A stretch of DNA of 5,575 nt from Gammaproteobacteria bacterium (lineage in GTDB: Bacteria > Pseudomonadota > Gammaproteobacteria > Xanthomonadales > Xanthomonadaceae): the NCBI GenBank assembly GCA_030431185.1, contig JAUIJO010000195.1, forward strand, positions 1 to 5,575, in the 5' to 3' direction. The number at the start of each line of letters is the position of its first letter. Position 1 is the stretch's first letter. The notes under the pieces are model-generated. The model was not told the origin of the DNA and ran no database searches. It worked only from the letters and a program-made list of their open reading frames with translations. This document shows, piece by piece, positions 1-5,575 of the stretch. The position numbers and the translations under genes are program-made.

Positions 1-1
1 G

Positions 2-1327
2 CCCTTCGTTGGTATCGGCAGCAGACCGCCCGCGACCGCGCGCCATTGCACCGTGCACGCGGATGGCGGCGGCGAGCGCGTGCTGCACTGGAAGATCGAC
101 AAGGACGGCGACGACTGGAAGGCCGCACACCCACGCCAGCAGCGGGAGCAGGAGGCCGAGGACGCGCGCCTGCTGTACGTTGGCCTGACCCGCGCGCAGG
201 ACGCGCTGTGGCTCGCCTCCGGCCCCTTCCGCGATGCCGACACGACCCGCGTGTGGCCGATGCTGAAAGCGCTTGGAAGCACGCCCGACGCACCTCGCAT
301 CGCGTTCACCGATGGCGACGCGCTTCCCGCGCTGCGACCCCTGCCCGCCGACGGCGCCGTCGACGTGCCGCCTGCCCGCGTCGCGTCGCGCGTGTTGCCG
401 CGCGACTGGTGGGTCTACAGCTTCTCCCAGCTCACGCGCGCCGAGGGCGGCGAGGGCGGCGAGGCCGGCAGCCCCGCCGGCGCGGTGGTCGACGAGCGCG
501 GCGCCAACGACGAACCGCCCGCCGCCGAGGGCGTCGAACCCGTGCCGGTGGCACCCCTCGCGTCAGTCGACGGCGACGAGCTTGCCGACGATCGCCGCTT
601 CGGTGGCACCGTGTTCGGCAACGCCTTGCACGAAGCGCTCGAGAACATCGACTTCGCCGCATGGCGTCACTGGCGCGGGGGGCCTGCACCCGCCGGCCAG
701 GAGAAGCCCTTGCACGATGCGCTCGGGCGGGGCGGCTTTGCCGACGTGGACATCGACGATGGCACGACCCTGCTCGCACGGCTGATCGGCCACACGCTGA
801 CCGTGCCGCTGCCCGAGGGCGTTCGCCTCGCCGACACGCCCGCGGGGCAACGTCGCGCGGAAATGGAGTTCCACTTCGCCCTGCAATCCACCGCTGTCGA
901 TGCGCTGTTCGCCCTGCTGCACCGCCACGGGGTGGTGCCGCGACGGCATGCGTTCGGCCTGCGTCGCCGCCTGGAAGGCCTGATGACCGGCAAGATCGAC
1001 CTGACCTACGTCGTCGACGGGCGCTGGTACGTGCTCGACTACAAGTCCAACCGCCTGCCTGCCTACGACCCCGCCTCGCTCGAGTCGGCCATGCAGCACA
1101 GCGAGTACGACCTGCAGGCGCTGGTCTACACGGTCGCGCTGCACCGCTGGCTGCGTTTCCGCCTGGGGACCGCCTACGATTACGCCCGTGACATGGGTGG
1201 GGTGCGCTATCTGTTCTGCCGCGGCCTGCACGAAGGCAATGGCCACGGCATCCATGCCCACCAGCCCGACCCCGCCCTGGTGCATGCCCTGGATGCGCTG
1301 TTCGCGGGACAGGCGGTGGCCGCATGA
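2..1327 (+). CDS. recB: RecBCD enzyme subunit RecB, C-terminal part (5' end outside window)
   Basis: RecB is the 3'-5' helicase and sole nuclease subunit of RecBCD, which processes double-strand DNA ends for recombination and degrades foreign linear DNA in the cytoplasm. About 441 residues are visible, against roughly 1180 in full-length E. coli RecB. The frame is open from base 2, so the GTG at 53 is internal. It opens with PFVGIGSR, matching the segment just after helicase motif V. Motif VI follows (LLYVGLTRAQDAL, from 170), then a Gly/Ala/Pro/acidic linker (about 440-590) and the nuclease domain. Nuclease residues seen: His in GNALHEALE (629-631), Asp in GKIDL (998-1000), Asp and Lys in LDYKSN (1037-1045), and the QALVY motif (1115-1129). 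By family knowledge these equal E. coli His956, Asp1067, Asp1080 and Lys1082. GGVRYLFCRG near the end is also typical of RecB. The active site looks intact. The gene overlaps recD by four bases, implying one operon. Confidence 0.96.
   Translation, partial: PFVGIGSRPPATARHCTVHADGGGERVLHWKIDKDGDDWKAAHPRQQREQEAEDARLLYVGLTRAQDALWLASGPFRDADTTRVWPMLKALGSTPDAPRIAFTDGDALPALRPLPADGAVDVPPARVASRVLPRDWWVYSFSQLTRAEGGEGGEAGSPAGAVVDERGANDEPPAAEGVEPVPVAPLASVDGDELADDRRFGGTVFGNALHEALENIDFAAWRHWRGGPAPAGQEKPLHDALGRGGFADVDIDDGTTLLARLIGHTLTVPLPEGVRLADTPAGQRRAEMEFHFALQSTAVDALFALLHRHGVVPRRHAFGLRRRLEGLMTGKIDLTYVVDGRWYVLDYKSNRLPAYDPASLESAMQHSEYDLQALVYTVALHRWLRFRLGTAYDYARDMGGVRYLFCRGLHEGNGHGIHAHQPDPALVHALDALFAGQAVAA
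443..469 (+). repeat. Three 9-bp tandem repeats inside recB linker
   Basis: GAGGGCGGC occurs at 443-451 and 452-460, then once more with a single mismatch (GAGGCCGGC) at 461-469. The units are in frame and encode EGG-EGG-EAG just after the YSFSQLTRA segment, at the start of the low-complexity linker between the helicase part and the nuclease domain of RecB. Because the unit is a multiple of three, gain or loss would alter linker length without a frameshift. Confidence 0.85.
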
Positions 1328-3183
1328 ACCCGTCGACGGCGAACGCCACGCCGCTGCTCGATGCCCTGCGCGACGCACGCCTGCTGCGGCCGCTGGACCA
1401 CGCGCTGGCGCATGGCCTGCGGCGCCTGGACGGTGCCGCGGGACGCGCGTCGGACGACCGCGTGCTCGCCGCCGCCGCGCTGGCCTCGCTCGCGGTGTCG
1501 CGTGGGCATGCCGCCTTCGACCCGACCCGGCCTGGGCTGTTGTCCGATACCGCGCTCGCCGTCGACTGGCCCGTGCCGGACGCGTGGCGGGCCGCGCTGG
1601 CCGCTTCGCCGTGGGTGGCGACGCCCGGCGACGACGACGCGAACACGCCCCTGTACCTGGACGGCGGCCTGCTCTACCTGCGCCGCTATCGCATGTACGA
1701 GCAACGCCTGGCCGATGGCCTGCGACGCATCGCCGCTGCCGACGTCGCCCCGCCGGACGCGAACGCCCTCCTGCCGGTGTTCGACGCGCTGTTCCCGCTC
1801 GCCCGCGAAGGCGACCTGCAGGCGCGCGCCGCCGCCCTGGCACTGCATCGCCGCTTGGCCCTGGTCACCGGCGGGCCCGGCACCGGCAAGACCACCACCA
1901 TCGCCCGACTGCTGGTGCTGCTGTTGGCGCAGGCGCACTCGGATGGTCAGCCACCGCCGCGCATCGCACTGGCCGCACCCACCGGGCGCGCCGCCGAGCG
2001 CGTGCTGGAAAGCCTGCGCGCCGCGCTCGAACGGCTGCGCCGCGACACCGGCATCAGCGGCGATCTCATCGACGCCCTGCCCGACAGCGCCAGCACCCTG
2101 CACCGCCTGCTCGGCACCATTCCCGACAGCCCGCACTTCCGCCACGACGCCGACCATCCGCTGCCCTTCGACGCGGTCATCGTCGACGAGGCCTCGATGG
2201 TGGACCTGCCGTTGATGTGCAAGCTGGTCGATGCGGTCGCCGATGGCACGCGACTGGTCCTGCTCGGCGATCCCGACCAGCTGCCCTCGGTCGAAGCCGG
2301 CGACGTGCTCGCCTCGATCACGGCTGCCAGCGGCAATGGCGATGCCGTGCCGCCCGCCCTCGCCGGTGCGCTGCTTCCCTGGCTCGACGATGTGCCGCTT
2401 TCGACCGATACCGGGCCGCTGGCGGGGCACCGCGTGCAGCTGCGCCGCGGCTATCGCCAGTCCGAATCGCTGCAACTCGCCCCGTTGGCCGAAGCGGTCC
2501 GCGCTGGCGATGCCGACACCGCGCTGGCCTTGTTGCGCGGCGGCGAACTCGCGGGCGTGCACTTCCACGACGGCCAGCACGACCTGCTGGCCGGTCCCTC
2601 GCGGGAGCGCCTGCTCGATGCGTGGCGCGCGCTCGCCAGCGCCGACGCCGGCGTCGATCCCGCCGACGCATTGCGTCGCGCCGCCGGCCTGCGCGTGCTC
2701 ACCGCGCTGCGCGAGGGACCGCAGGGCGCCGCGCCACTGAACGCCCGCATCGAGGAGGCACTGGCCGGCAACGCACGCGGCACGTATTTCCACGGCCGCC
2801 TGTTGCTGGTCACCGAGAACAGCTACCGCCACCGCCTCTTCAACGGCGACATCGGCATCTGCCTGCGCGACGCCGACGGCCTGCTCGCGGCCTGGTTCGC
2901 CGGCGGCGGCGACGGTGTCCGCGCCTTCCACCCTGCCACCCTGCCCGCGCACACCGGCGCCTTCGCGATGACCGTGCACAAGGCGCAGGGCTCGGAATTC
3001 GACAGCGTCTGGCTGCAGCTCCCCCGGCAGGACGCCCGGCCGCTCTCGCGCGAGCTGCTCTACACCGCGCTCACCCGCGCCCGCCGCGAACTGCACGTGT
3101 GCGCGGAAGAAACCGTCCTGCGCGCCACGCTGGCGCGGCACGCCCATCGCGTATCCGGGTTGGAGCGGCGCCTGGCCGGCTGA
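1324..3183 (+). CDS. recD: RecBCD enzyme subunit RecD, 5'-3' helicase
   Basis: RecD is the fast 5'-3' superfamily 1B helicase motor of RecBCD; it also mediates Chi-dependent switching and nuclease control. The product is 619 aa, close to the roughly 608 aa of E. coli RecD, so it appears complete. The N-terminal domain (about 1-165), which contacts RecB/RecC in known structures, contains LYLRRYRMYEQRLA. Helicase motifs follow in order: Walker A GGPGTGKTTT (183-192, Lys189), Walker B VDEAS (287-291), motif III GDPDQLPS (315-322), an arginine-bearing RRGYRQ (374-379), motif V TVHKAQGSEFD (550-560) and motif VI YTALTRARREL (580-590). The ATG overlaps the recB stop as ATGA and has only a weak purine stretch upstream, so translational coupling is likely. 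No frameshift or missing catalytic residue is seen. RecD2-type helicases share these motifs, but the recB neighbour and N-terminal domain argue for true RecD. Confidence 0.97.
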   Translation: MNPSTANATPLLDALRDARLLRPLDHALAHGLRRLDGAAGRASDDRVLAAAALASLAVSRGHAAFDPTRPGLLSDTALAVDWPVPDAWRAALAASPWVATPGDDDANTPLYLDGGLLYLRRYRMYEQRLADGLRRIAAADVAPPDANALLPVFDALFPLAREGDLQARAAALALHRRLALVTGGPGTGKTTTIARLLVLLLAQAHSDGQPPPRIALAAPTGRAAERVLESLRAALERLRRDTGISGDLIDALPDSASTLHRLLGTIPDSPHFRHDADHPLPFDAVIVDEASMVDLPLMCKLVDAVADGTRLVLLGDPDQLPSVEAGDVLASITAASGNGDAVPPALAGALLPWLDDVPLSTDTGPLAGHRVQLRRGYRQSESLQLAPLAEAVRAGDADTALALLRGGELAGVHFHDGQHDLLAGPSRERLLDAWRALASADAGVDPADALRRAAGLRVLTALREGPQGAAPLNARIEEALAGNARGTYFHGRLLLVTENSYRHRLFNGDIGICLRDADGLLAAWFAGGGDGVRAFHPATLPAHTGAFAMTVHKAQGSEFDSVWLQLPRQDARPLSRELLYTALTRARRELHVCAEETVLRATLARHAHRVSGLERRLAG

Positions 3184-3197
3184 GGGGCACTGATCCC

Positions 3198-3227
3198 GGG
3201 GGCCGGACCCCGCGAGGCCCGGCCCTC
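3198..3227 (+). terminator. GC-rich inverted repeat downstream of recD, possible weak terminator
   Basis: GGGCCGG (3200-3206) and CCGGCCC (3219-3225) form a perfect 7-bp stem around a 12-base loop; a G-T and a G-C pair can extend it outward to 3198/3227. It begins 15 bases after the recD stop, a sensible place for transcription to end. No T tract follows, so it is not a canonical intrinsic terminator and may only stabilise the 3' end or pause polymerase. In DNA this GC-rich such stems also arise by chance. Confidence 0.3.
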
Positions 3228-3290
3228 CGTCCGTACATGCGGCACGGGGTCGCGAACATGTCGATCCGGGGCCCGCTCGCCCGTCGTCCC

Positions 3291-3317
3291 GGTGAGGCAG
3301 GCGCGAGGCCTGCCACC
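3291..3317 (+). promoter_or_regulatory. Hairpin in the presumed 5' leader of the DUF899 gene
   Basis: GGCAGGC (3296-3302) and GCCTGCC (3308-3314) pair perfectly around the 5-base loop GCGAG. The flanking GGT (3291-3293) and ACC (3315-3317) can add three pairs across a two-base bulge (GA). The hairpin ends 16 bases before the Shine-Dalgarno GGAG and has no T tract. It could be a leader RNA structure stabilising the transcript, or a chance or termination-related stem. I find no convincing -35/-10 pair in the gap 3184-3343. Confidence 0.3.
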
Positions 3318-3333
3318 CCTGCCCACCAGCACC

Positions 3334-3337
3334 GGAG
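3334..3337 (+). promoter_or_regulatory. Ribosome binding site of the DUF899 gene
   Basis: GGAG sits six bases before the ATG at 3344, a near-ideal distance, and fixes that ATG as the start of the DUF899-family gene. Confidence 0.7.
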
Positions 3338-3343
3338 ACGACG

Positions 3344-4054
3344 ATGTCCCATTCCAGCCAGCTGCTGCCCGCCGAGACCCTGGCAGCGAGGAACGAAAGC
3401 CGTTATCCCAACGAGAGCGATGCCTACCGGGTCGCGCGCAATGCGTTGCTGGCGGCGGAGATCGAACTGCGCCGTCATATCTGGCGGGTGGGCGAACTGC
3501 GCCGCGCCCTGCCGCCCGGCGGCGAGGTCACCGCCGACTATCGCTTCGAAGGAGCGCACGGCGACGTAGGGCTGGACGCGATGTTCGGCCACAAGGACAC
3601 CCTGATCGTCTACAGCATGATGTACGGGGCCATGCGCAAGCGCGGCTGCCCGATGTGCACCGCGCAGTTGTCGTCCTGGGATCCGATCGTGCCGCATCTC
3701 GAGCAGCGGGTCGCGCTGGCGGTGGTGGCGCGCTCGCCCTACCCGCGCATCGCGGCCTGGGGACGCGAGCGCGGATGGAAGCACCTGAGGCTCTTCGCGG
3801 ACCCCAGCGGCGACTACACCCGCGACTTCGTCGGCGATCCCGACGCCGACATGCCCGCCTACACGGTCTTCCAACGCACCGGCGGCACGATCCGGCACTT
3901 CTACAGCGCCGAGGGCAGCCCGGCCATGGCCGACCCCGGCCAGGACCCCCACAATGCGCCGGACATGAACCCGCTGTGGATCCTGCTGGACACCACGCCC
4001 GGCGGACGCGGCAGCGACTGGTACCCGTCGCTGGACGACACGAGCCCGCCCTAG
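3344..4054 (+). CDS. DUF899 family thioredoxin-like protein with CPMC motif
   Basis: The 236-aa product fits the DUF899 family (thioredoxin-like fold; some members are annotated as putative dithiol-disulfide isomerases). Family hallmarks: NESDAYRVARNALLAAEIEL (23-42), RALPPGGEV (54-62), a strand LIVYSMMYG leading into CPMC (102-105), a GWKHLRLFAD segment after it, and a C-terminal LDTTPGGRGSDWYPSLD (215-231). The two cysteines stand where a thioredoxin-like active site is expected, so a redox role is plausible but not established; substrate and partner are unknown. No signal peptide or membrane segment is visible, so it is probably cytoplasmic. The start is supported by GGAG at 3334-3337. The gene is separated from recD by 160 bases with inverted repeats, so it is probably a separate unit, and lies 46 bases before the VOC gene, with which it may be cotranscribed. 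Confidence 0.88.
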   Translation: MSHSSQLLPAETLAARNESRYPNESDAYRVARNALLAAEIELRRHIWRVGELRRALPPGGEVTADYRFEGAHGDVGLDAMFGHKDTLIVYSMMYGAMRKRGCPMCTAQLSSWDPIVPHLEQRVALAVVARSPYPRIAAWGRERGWKHLRLFADPSGDYTRDFVGDPDADMPAYTVFQRTGGTIRHFYSAEGSPAMADPGQDPHNAPDMNPLWILLDTTPGGRGSDWYPSLDDTSPP

Positions 4055-4061
4055 CTAAGGT

Positions 4062-4075
4062 GGCAGGTCCCTGCC
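4062..4075 (+). other. Short inverted repeat between DUF899 and VOC genes
   Basis: GGCAG (4062-4066) and CTGCC (4071-4075) form a 5-bp stem with a 4-base loop, eight bases after the DUF899 stop. It is followed by CCCCTT, not a T tract. It might attenuate readthrough or protect the 3' end, but it is short enough to be chance. Confidence 0.2.
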
Positions 4076-4085
4076 CCCTTCATCC

Positions 4086-4089
4086 AGGA
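4086..4089 (+). promoter_or_regulatory. Likely ribosome binding site of the VOC gene
   Basis: AGGA lies 11 bases before the ATG at 4101, slightly further than ideal. It is the only purine-rich Shine-Dalgarno-like stretch upstream of that start. Confidence 0.5.
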
Positions 4090-4100
4090 AGCCGTCGCCG

Positions 4101-4490
4101 ATGTTCAGTCATGTCATGGTGGGATCCAACGATATCGAACGCTCGGCTGCCTTCTATGGCGCCGTGCTGGGCGTACTGGGTGCGGGAGAGCCGATCCGCG
4201 ACGTGTCGACCGGCCACGTGCGGCTCTTCTACCGCCACGATGGCAGCACCTTCTGTGTCACCGAACCCATCGATGGCGCGCCGGCCACCGCCGGCAACGG
4301 CAGCACCTTCGGCTTCAAGTGCAACTCGACCGAGCAGGTGCACGCCTTCCACGACGCGGCCGTGGCCGCGGGCGGCACGTCCATCGAGGGTCCACCCGGC
4401 CTGCGCAGCAACGACAAGGGTGCCTTGTACCTGGCCTATGCGCGCGATCCCGACGGCAACAAGCTCTGCGCGCTGTACCGGCCCCGCTAG
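4101..4490 (+). CDS. VOC family (glyoxalase/bleomycin resistance fold) protein
   Basis: The 129-aa product is a single-protomer VOC protein made of two beta-alpha-beta-beta-beta modules, as in glyoxalase I-like and antibiotic-resistance proteins, which usually dimerise. Module one starts FSHVMVGSNDIERSAAFY (2-19) and leads into LGVLG. Module two has FGFKCNSTEQVHAFHDAAVAAG (70-91) and ends YARDPDGNKLCALYRP (113-128), the usual VOC terminal motif. His4 stands at the first metal-ligand position. The second module has Phe/Gly (70-71) where a His is often found, and Cys123 where the terminal Glu ligand commonly stands, so classical metal catalysis is doubtful. The substrate cannot be read from the sequence. 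The first ATG fits the fold's N-terminus. It lies 46 bases after the DUF899 gene on the same strand, so the two may form a small transcription unit. Confidence 0.9.
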   Translation: MFSHVMVGSNDIERSAAFYGAVLGVLGAGEPIRDVSTGHVRLFYRHDGSTFCVTEPIDGAPATAGNGSTFGFKCNSTEQVHAFHDAAVAAGGTSIEGPPGLRSNDKGALYLAYARDPDGNKLCALYRPR

Positions 4491-4505
4491 GCGGCGAGGC
4501 GCCGC
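4491..4505 (+). terminator. Perfect hairpin directly after the VOC stop codon
   Basis: GCGGCG (4491-4496), loop AGG and CGCCGC (4500-4505) form a 6-bp all-G/C stem beginning at the base right after the VOC stop codon. No T tract follows, so factor-independent termination is uncertain; it may be a weak terminator or an RNA 3' end stabiliser. The rest of the gap to 4632 holds no other convincing signal. Confidence 0.3.
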
Positions 4506-4632
4506 GAGGCATGCACCCTGGCCGTCCCCGCCCGACCGGCCATCCCTGCCCCGCACGGCCTCCCATGGGTCGCCGGCGTCCTCGCCCGCCACGGGCCGGT
4601 ACGCCGCGCTCCTGCGCTGCGCGGGCGCGCTA

Positions 4633-5130
4633 GTGGACGCCCTCAAGTATCTCGGCGGTTATCCCGCCCACGTACTGGAGCAGGTACGAGCGCTGGTAGA
4701 GCGGGATCGCCTCGGCACGATGCTGGAGGAGAAGTACGGCCAGCGGCACGACGTGCGCAGCAACGGGCAGCTGTACGACTACGTGCAGGCGCTCAAGGAA
4801 CGCCACCTGCGCAGATCGGTCCCGCTGGGCAAGGTCGTGTACGACGACAGGCTCCAGGTCATGAAACATGCCCTGGGGACCCACACCGCGATTTCGCGCG
4901 TGCAGGGCAGCCGACTCAAGGCCCGCCGCGAGATCCGCATCGCCAGCGTGTTCCGCGACGCACCCGCGGACTTCCTCAGGATGATCGCGATCCATGAGCT
5001 GGCCCACCTGAAGGAAGCCGAGCACGACCGGGCCTTCTACCAGCTGTGCACGCACATGGACCCCGCTTACCACCAGTTGGAATTCGACCTGCGCCTGTAC
5101 CTCACGCACCTGGATTCGGTCAGGCGCTGA
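4633..5130 (+). CDS. YgjP-like zinc metallopeptidase domain protein (M48/DUF45 type)
   Basis: The 165-aa product resembles the E. coli YgjP group (about 167 aa), also called DUF45 or M48-like metallopeptidases and related in motif to SprT. The zinc site HELAHLKEAEH gives His121, Glu122, His125 and a third ligand His131. Family-typical flanks are KVVYDDRLQVMKHALGTHTA, SRVQGSRLKARREIRIASVF, DFLRMIAI before the motif, and FYQLCTHMDPAYHQLEFDLR after it. No signal peptide or membrane segment is seen, so it is probably cytoplasmic. The physiological substrate is not known to me. The start is GTG at 4633, giving (M)DALKYLGGYP, which aligns with the family N-terminus; no in-frame ATG lies nearby upstream. 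No Shine-Dalgarno sequence is seen. The frame stays open upstream through the VOC gene, but that stretch lacks family character. The stop lies within a terminator hairpin, making this the last gene of its strand before a convergent M23 gene. Confidence 0.9.
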   Translation: MDALKYLGGYPAHVLEQVRALVERDRLGTMLEEKYGQRHDVRSNGQLYDYVQALKERHLRRSVPLGKVVYDDRLQVMKHALGTHTAISRVQGSRLKARREIRIASVFRDAPADFLRMIAIHELAHLKEAEHDRAFYQLCTHMDPAYHQLEFDLRLYLTHLDSVRR

Positions 5131-5139
5131 GCCTGTTTT
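5121..5139 (+). terminator. Likely intrinsic terminator overlapping the YgjP-like stop codon
   Basis: CAGGC (5121-5125) and GCCTG (5131-5135) form a perfect 5-bp stem around GCTGA, followed at once by TTTT (5136-5139). The TGA stop (5128-5130) lies in the loop. This is the only hairpin in the window with a following T tract, and it sits between two convergent genes, as expected for a terminator. The stem is short, so efficiency may be moderate. Confidence 0.5.
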
Positions 5140-5191
5140 CCGTGTCCGTACCGCACCCGGCCATGCCGTCCCGGGGGCCAGGCGTCGAACG

Positions 5192-5209
5192 CGCGCGCGG
5201 GCACGCGCG
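5192..5209. other. CG-alternating inverted repeat between convergent genes
   Basis: CGCGCG (5192-5197) can pair with CGCGCG (5204-5209) around a 6-base loop, two bases beyond the stop of the minus-strand M23 gene. It could help end that transcript, but no T tract follows on the minus strand. Alternating CG at 5191-5199 is also the kind of tract that can adopt Z-DNA. In GC-rich sequence this may be chance. Confidence 0.2.
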
Positions 5210-5211
5210 GT

Positions 5212-5575
5212 TCACGGCGTGGCGGCCGACGCGCGCCCCGTGCCGGCCAGCAAGGGATACGGATTGACCGGCTCACCCTCCCACCAGTGCCTCTCGGGGC
5301 CCAGGCGGAAGATCGCGAAGTGCAGGTGGGGGGCGTCCTCGGCCGCGTTGCCGGTGCTGCCGACGTAGCCGATCACCTCGCCCTTCCGGATCGCCTGGCC
5401 TTCGCCGAGCCCGGCCGCATAGCGGTCCAGGTGGGCGTAGTAGTACGCGAAACGGCCGCCGGGTTCGAACTGGTAGATCGTCAGGCCGCCGCGCTCGCTG
5501 TCGAAGAGCTTCTCCACCGTGCCGTCGGCGACGGCGACGACGGGCGTGCCGCGTGGCGCCATGATGTCGAGCGCG
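5212..5575 (-). CDS. M23 family (LytM/lysostaphin-type) metallopeptidase, C-terminal part
   Basis: About 121 C-terminal residues of an M23 zinc peptidase are visible; these enzymes, when active, cut peptide cross-links in peptidoglycan, usually in the periplasm or outside the cell. The reading frame is open to the window edge and begins ALDIMAPRGTPVVAVADG, so the ATG at 5562 is internal. The Asp in ALDI (5566-5568) matches the zinc-binding Asp of the HxxxD motif, whose His would lie just beyond the edge. AYYYAHLDRY contains the conserved His of the fold, GYVGSTGNA is the usual glycine-rich turn, and HLH (5320-5328) is the HxH catalytic/zinc motif. The C-terminus WWEGEPVNPYPLL is the common M23 ending. 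Signal peptide and N-terminal domains cannot be seen. It converges with the YgjP-like gene across 81 bases. Confidence 0.93.
   Translation of the reverse strand, partial: ALDIMAPRGTPVVAVADGTVEKLFDSERGGLTIYQFEPGGRFAYYYAHLDRYAAGLGEGQAIRKGEVIGYVGSTGNAAEDAPHLHFAIFRLGPERHWWEGEPVNPYPLLAGTGRASAATP

Noticed and set aside
405..412. ACTGGTGG, one base different from the E. coli Chi sequence.
   Set aside because: Single near-match within coding sequence; Chi sequences differ between lineages and one octamer with a mismatch is expected by chance.
46..1191. A 381-codon plus-strand frame overlapping recB.
   Set aside because: Its product is almost entirely Arg/Ala-rich, typical of a shifted frame in GC-rich DNA, whereas the frame at 2-1327 carries conserved RecB motifs.
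563..1843. A 426-codon minus-strand frame opposite the recB-recD junction.
   Set aside because: Low-complexity antisense shadow; the opposite strand is clearly coding throughout.
1207..3147. A 646-codon open frame on the minus strand opposite recD.
   Set aside because: GC-rich codon use suppresses stops in antisense frames. The translation is low-complexity Gly/Arg/Ala/Gln-rich with no recognisable domain, while the plus strand carries all RecD motifs.
3232..3262. Two ACATG words flanking a GC-rich stretch (3235-3239 and 3256-3260), looked at as an operator.
   Set aside because: The words are short and direct, not symmetric, and no promoter element is visible beside them.
1188..3569. A 793-codon plus-strand frame across recD and into the DUF899 gene.
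   Set aside because: Arg/Pro/Ala-rich shadow with no domain; it overlaps two well-supported genes in other frames.
4494..4510. Direct repeat GCGAGGC (4494-4500 and 4504-4510), considered as a target-site duplication.
   Set aside because: The copies lie only three bases apart and overlap a hairpin; no mobile element sits between them.
3292..4632. A long open frame continuous with the YgjP-like gene, which would give a 612-aa protein.
   Set aside because: The upstream 447 residues are Arg/Pro/Ala-rich out-of-frame reading of the DUF899 and VOC genes. Family similarity begins only at the GTG at 4633.

Overview
The window is a GC-rich (very roughly 70%), tightly packed piece of bacterial chromosome. 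Strong third-position G/C bias, a gammaproteobacterial-style recB-recD pair and a YgjP-type metallopeptidase suggest a gammaproteobacterium, most likely a Xanthomonadaceae/Lysobacteraceae member (Lysobacter or Luteimonas-like). That placement is inference from protein character and composition, not from a database search.

Layout. Positions 2-1327 (+) hold the C-terminal part of RecB, from just after helicase motif V through motif VI and the whole nuclease domain. Its stop overlaps the recD start as ATGA, and recD fills 1324-3183 (+). A 160-base gap (3184-3343) with two GC-rich inverted repeats follows. Then come two small accessory genes on the same strand: a DUF899/thioredoxin-like protein with a CPMC motif (3344-4054) and a small VOC (glyoxalase/bleomycin-resistance fold) protein (4101-4490). 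After a 142-base gap that starts with a perfect hairpin lies a YgjP-like zinc metallopeptidase with a GTG start (4633-5130). Its stop codon lies in the loop of a likely intrinsic terminator (5121-5139). The last gene, on the minus strand and cut by the window edge, encodes an M23-family (LytM/lysostaphin-type) peptidase (5212-5575), convergent with the previous gene.

How the genes work together. RecB and RecD are two subunits of the RecBCD helicase-nuclease for double-strand break repair and degradation of foreign linear DNA; recC is presumably upstream, outside the window. The DUF899 and VOC genes look like a small redox or small-molecule pair unrelated to recombination. The YgjP-like and M23 genes are separate housekeeping-type units. 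I see no RNA gene, CRISPR array, transposase or prophage signature, and no convincing undescribed system. The points worth a second look are modest: a tandem repeat in the RecB linker, leader hairpins, a VOC protein lacking most usual metal ligands, a stop codon inside a terminator, and a GTG start without a Shine-Dalgarno sequence.
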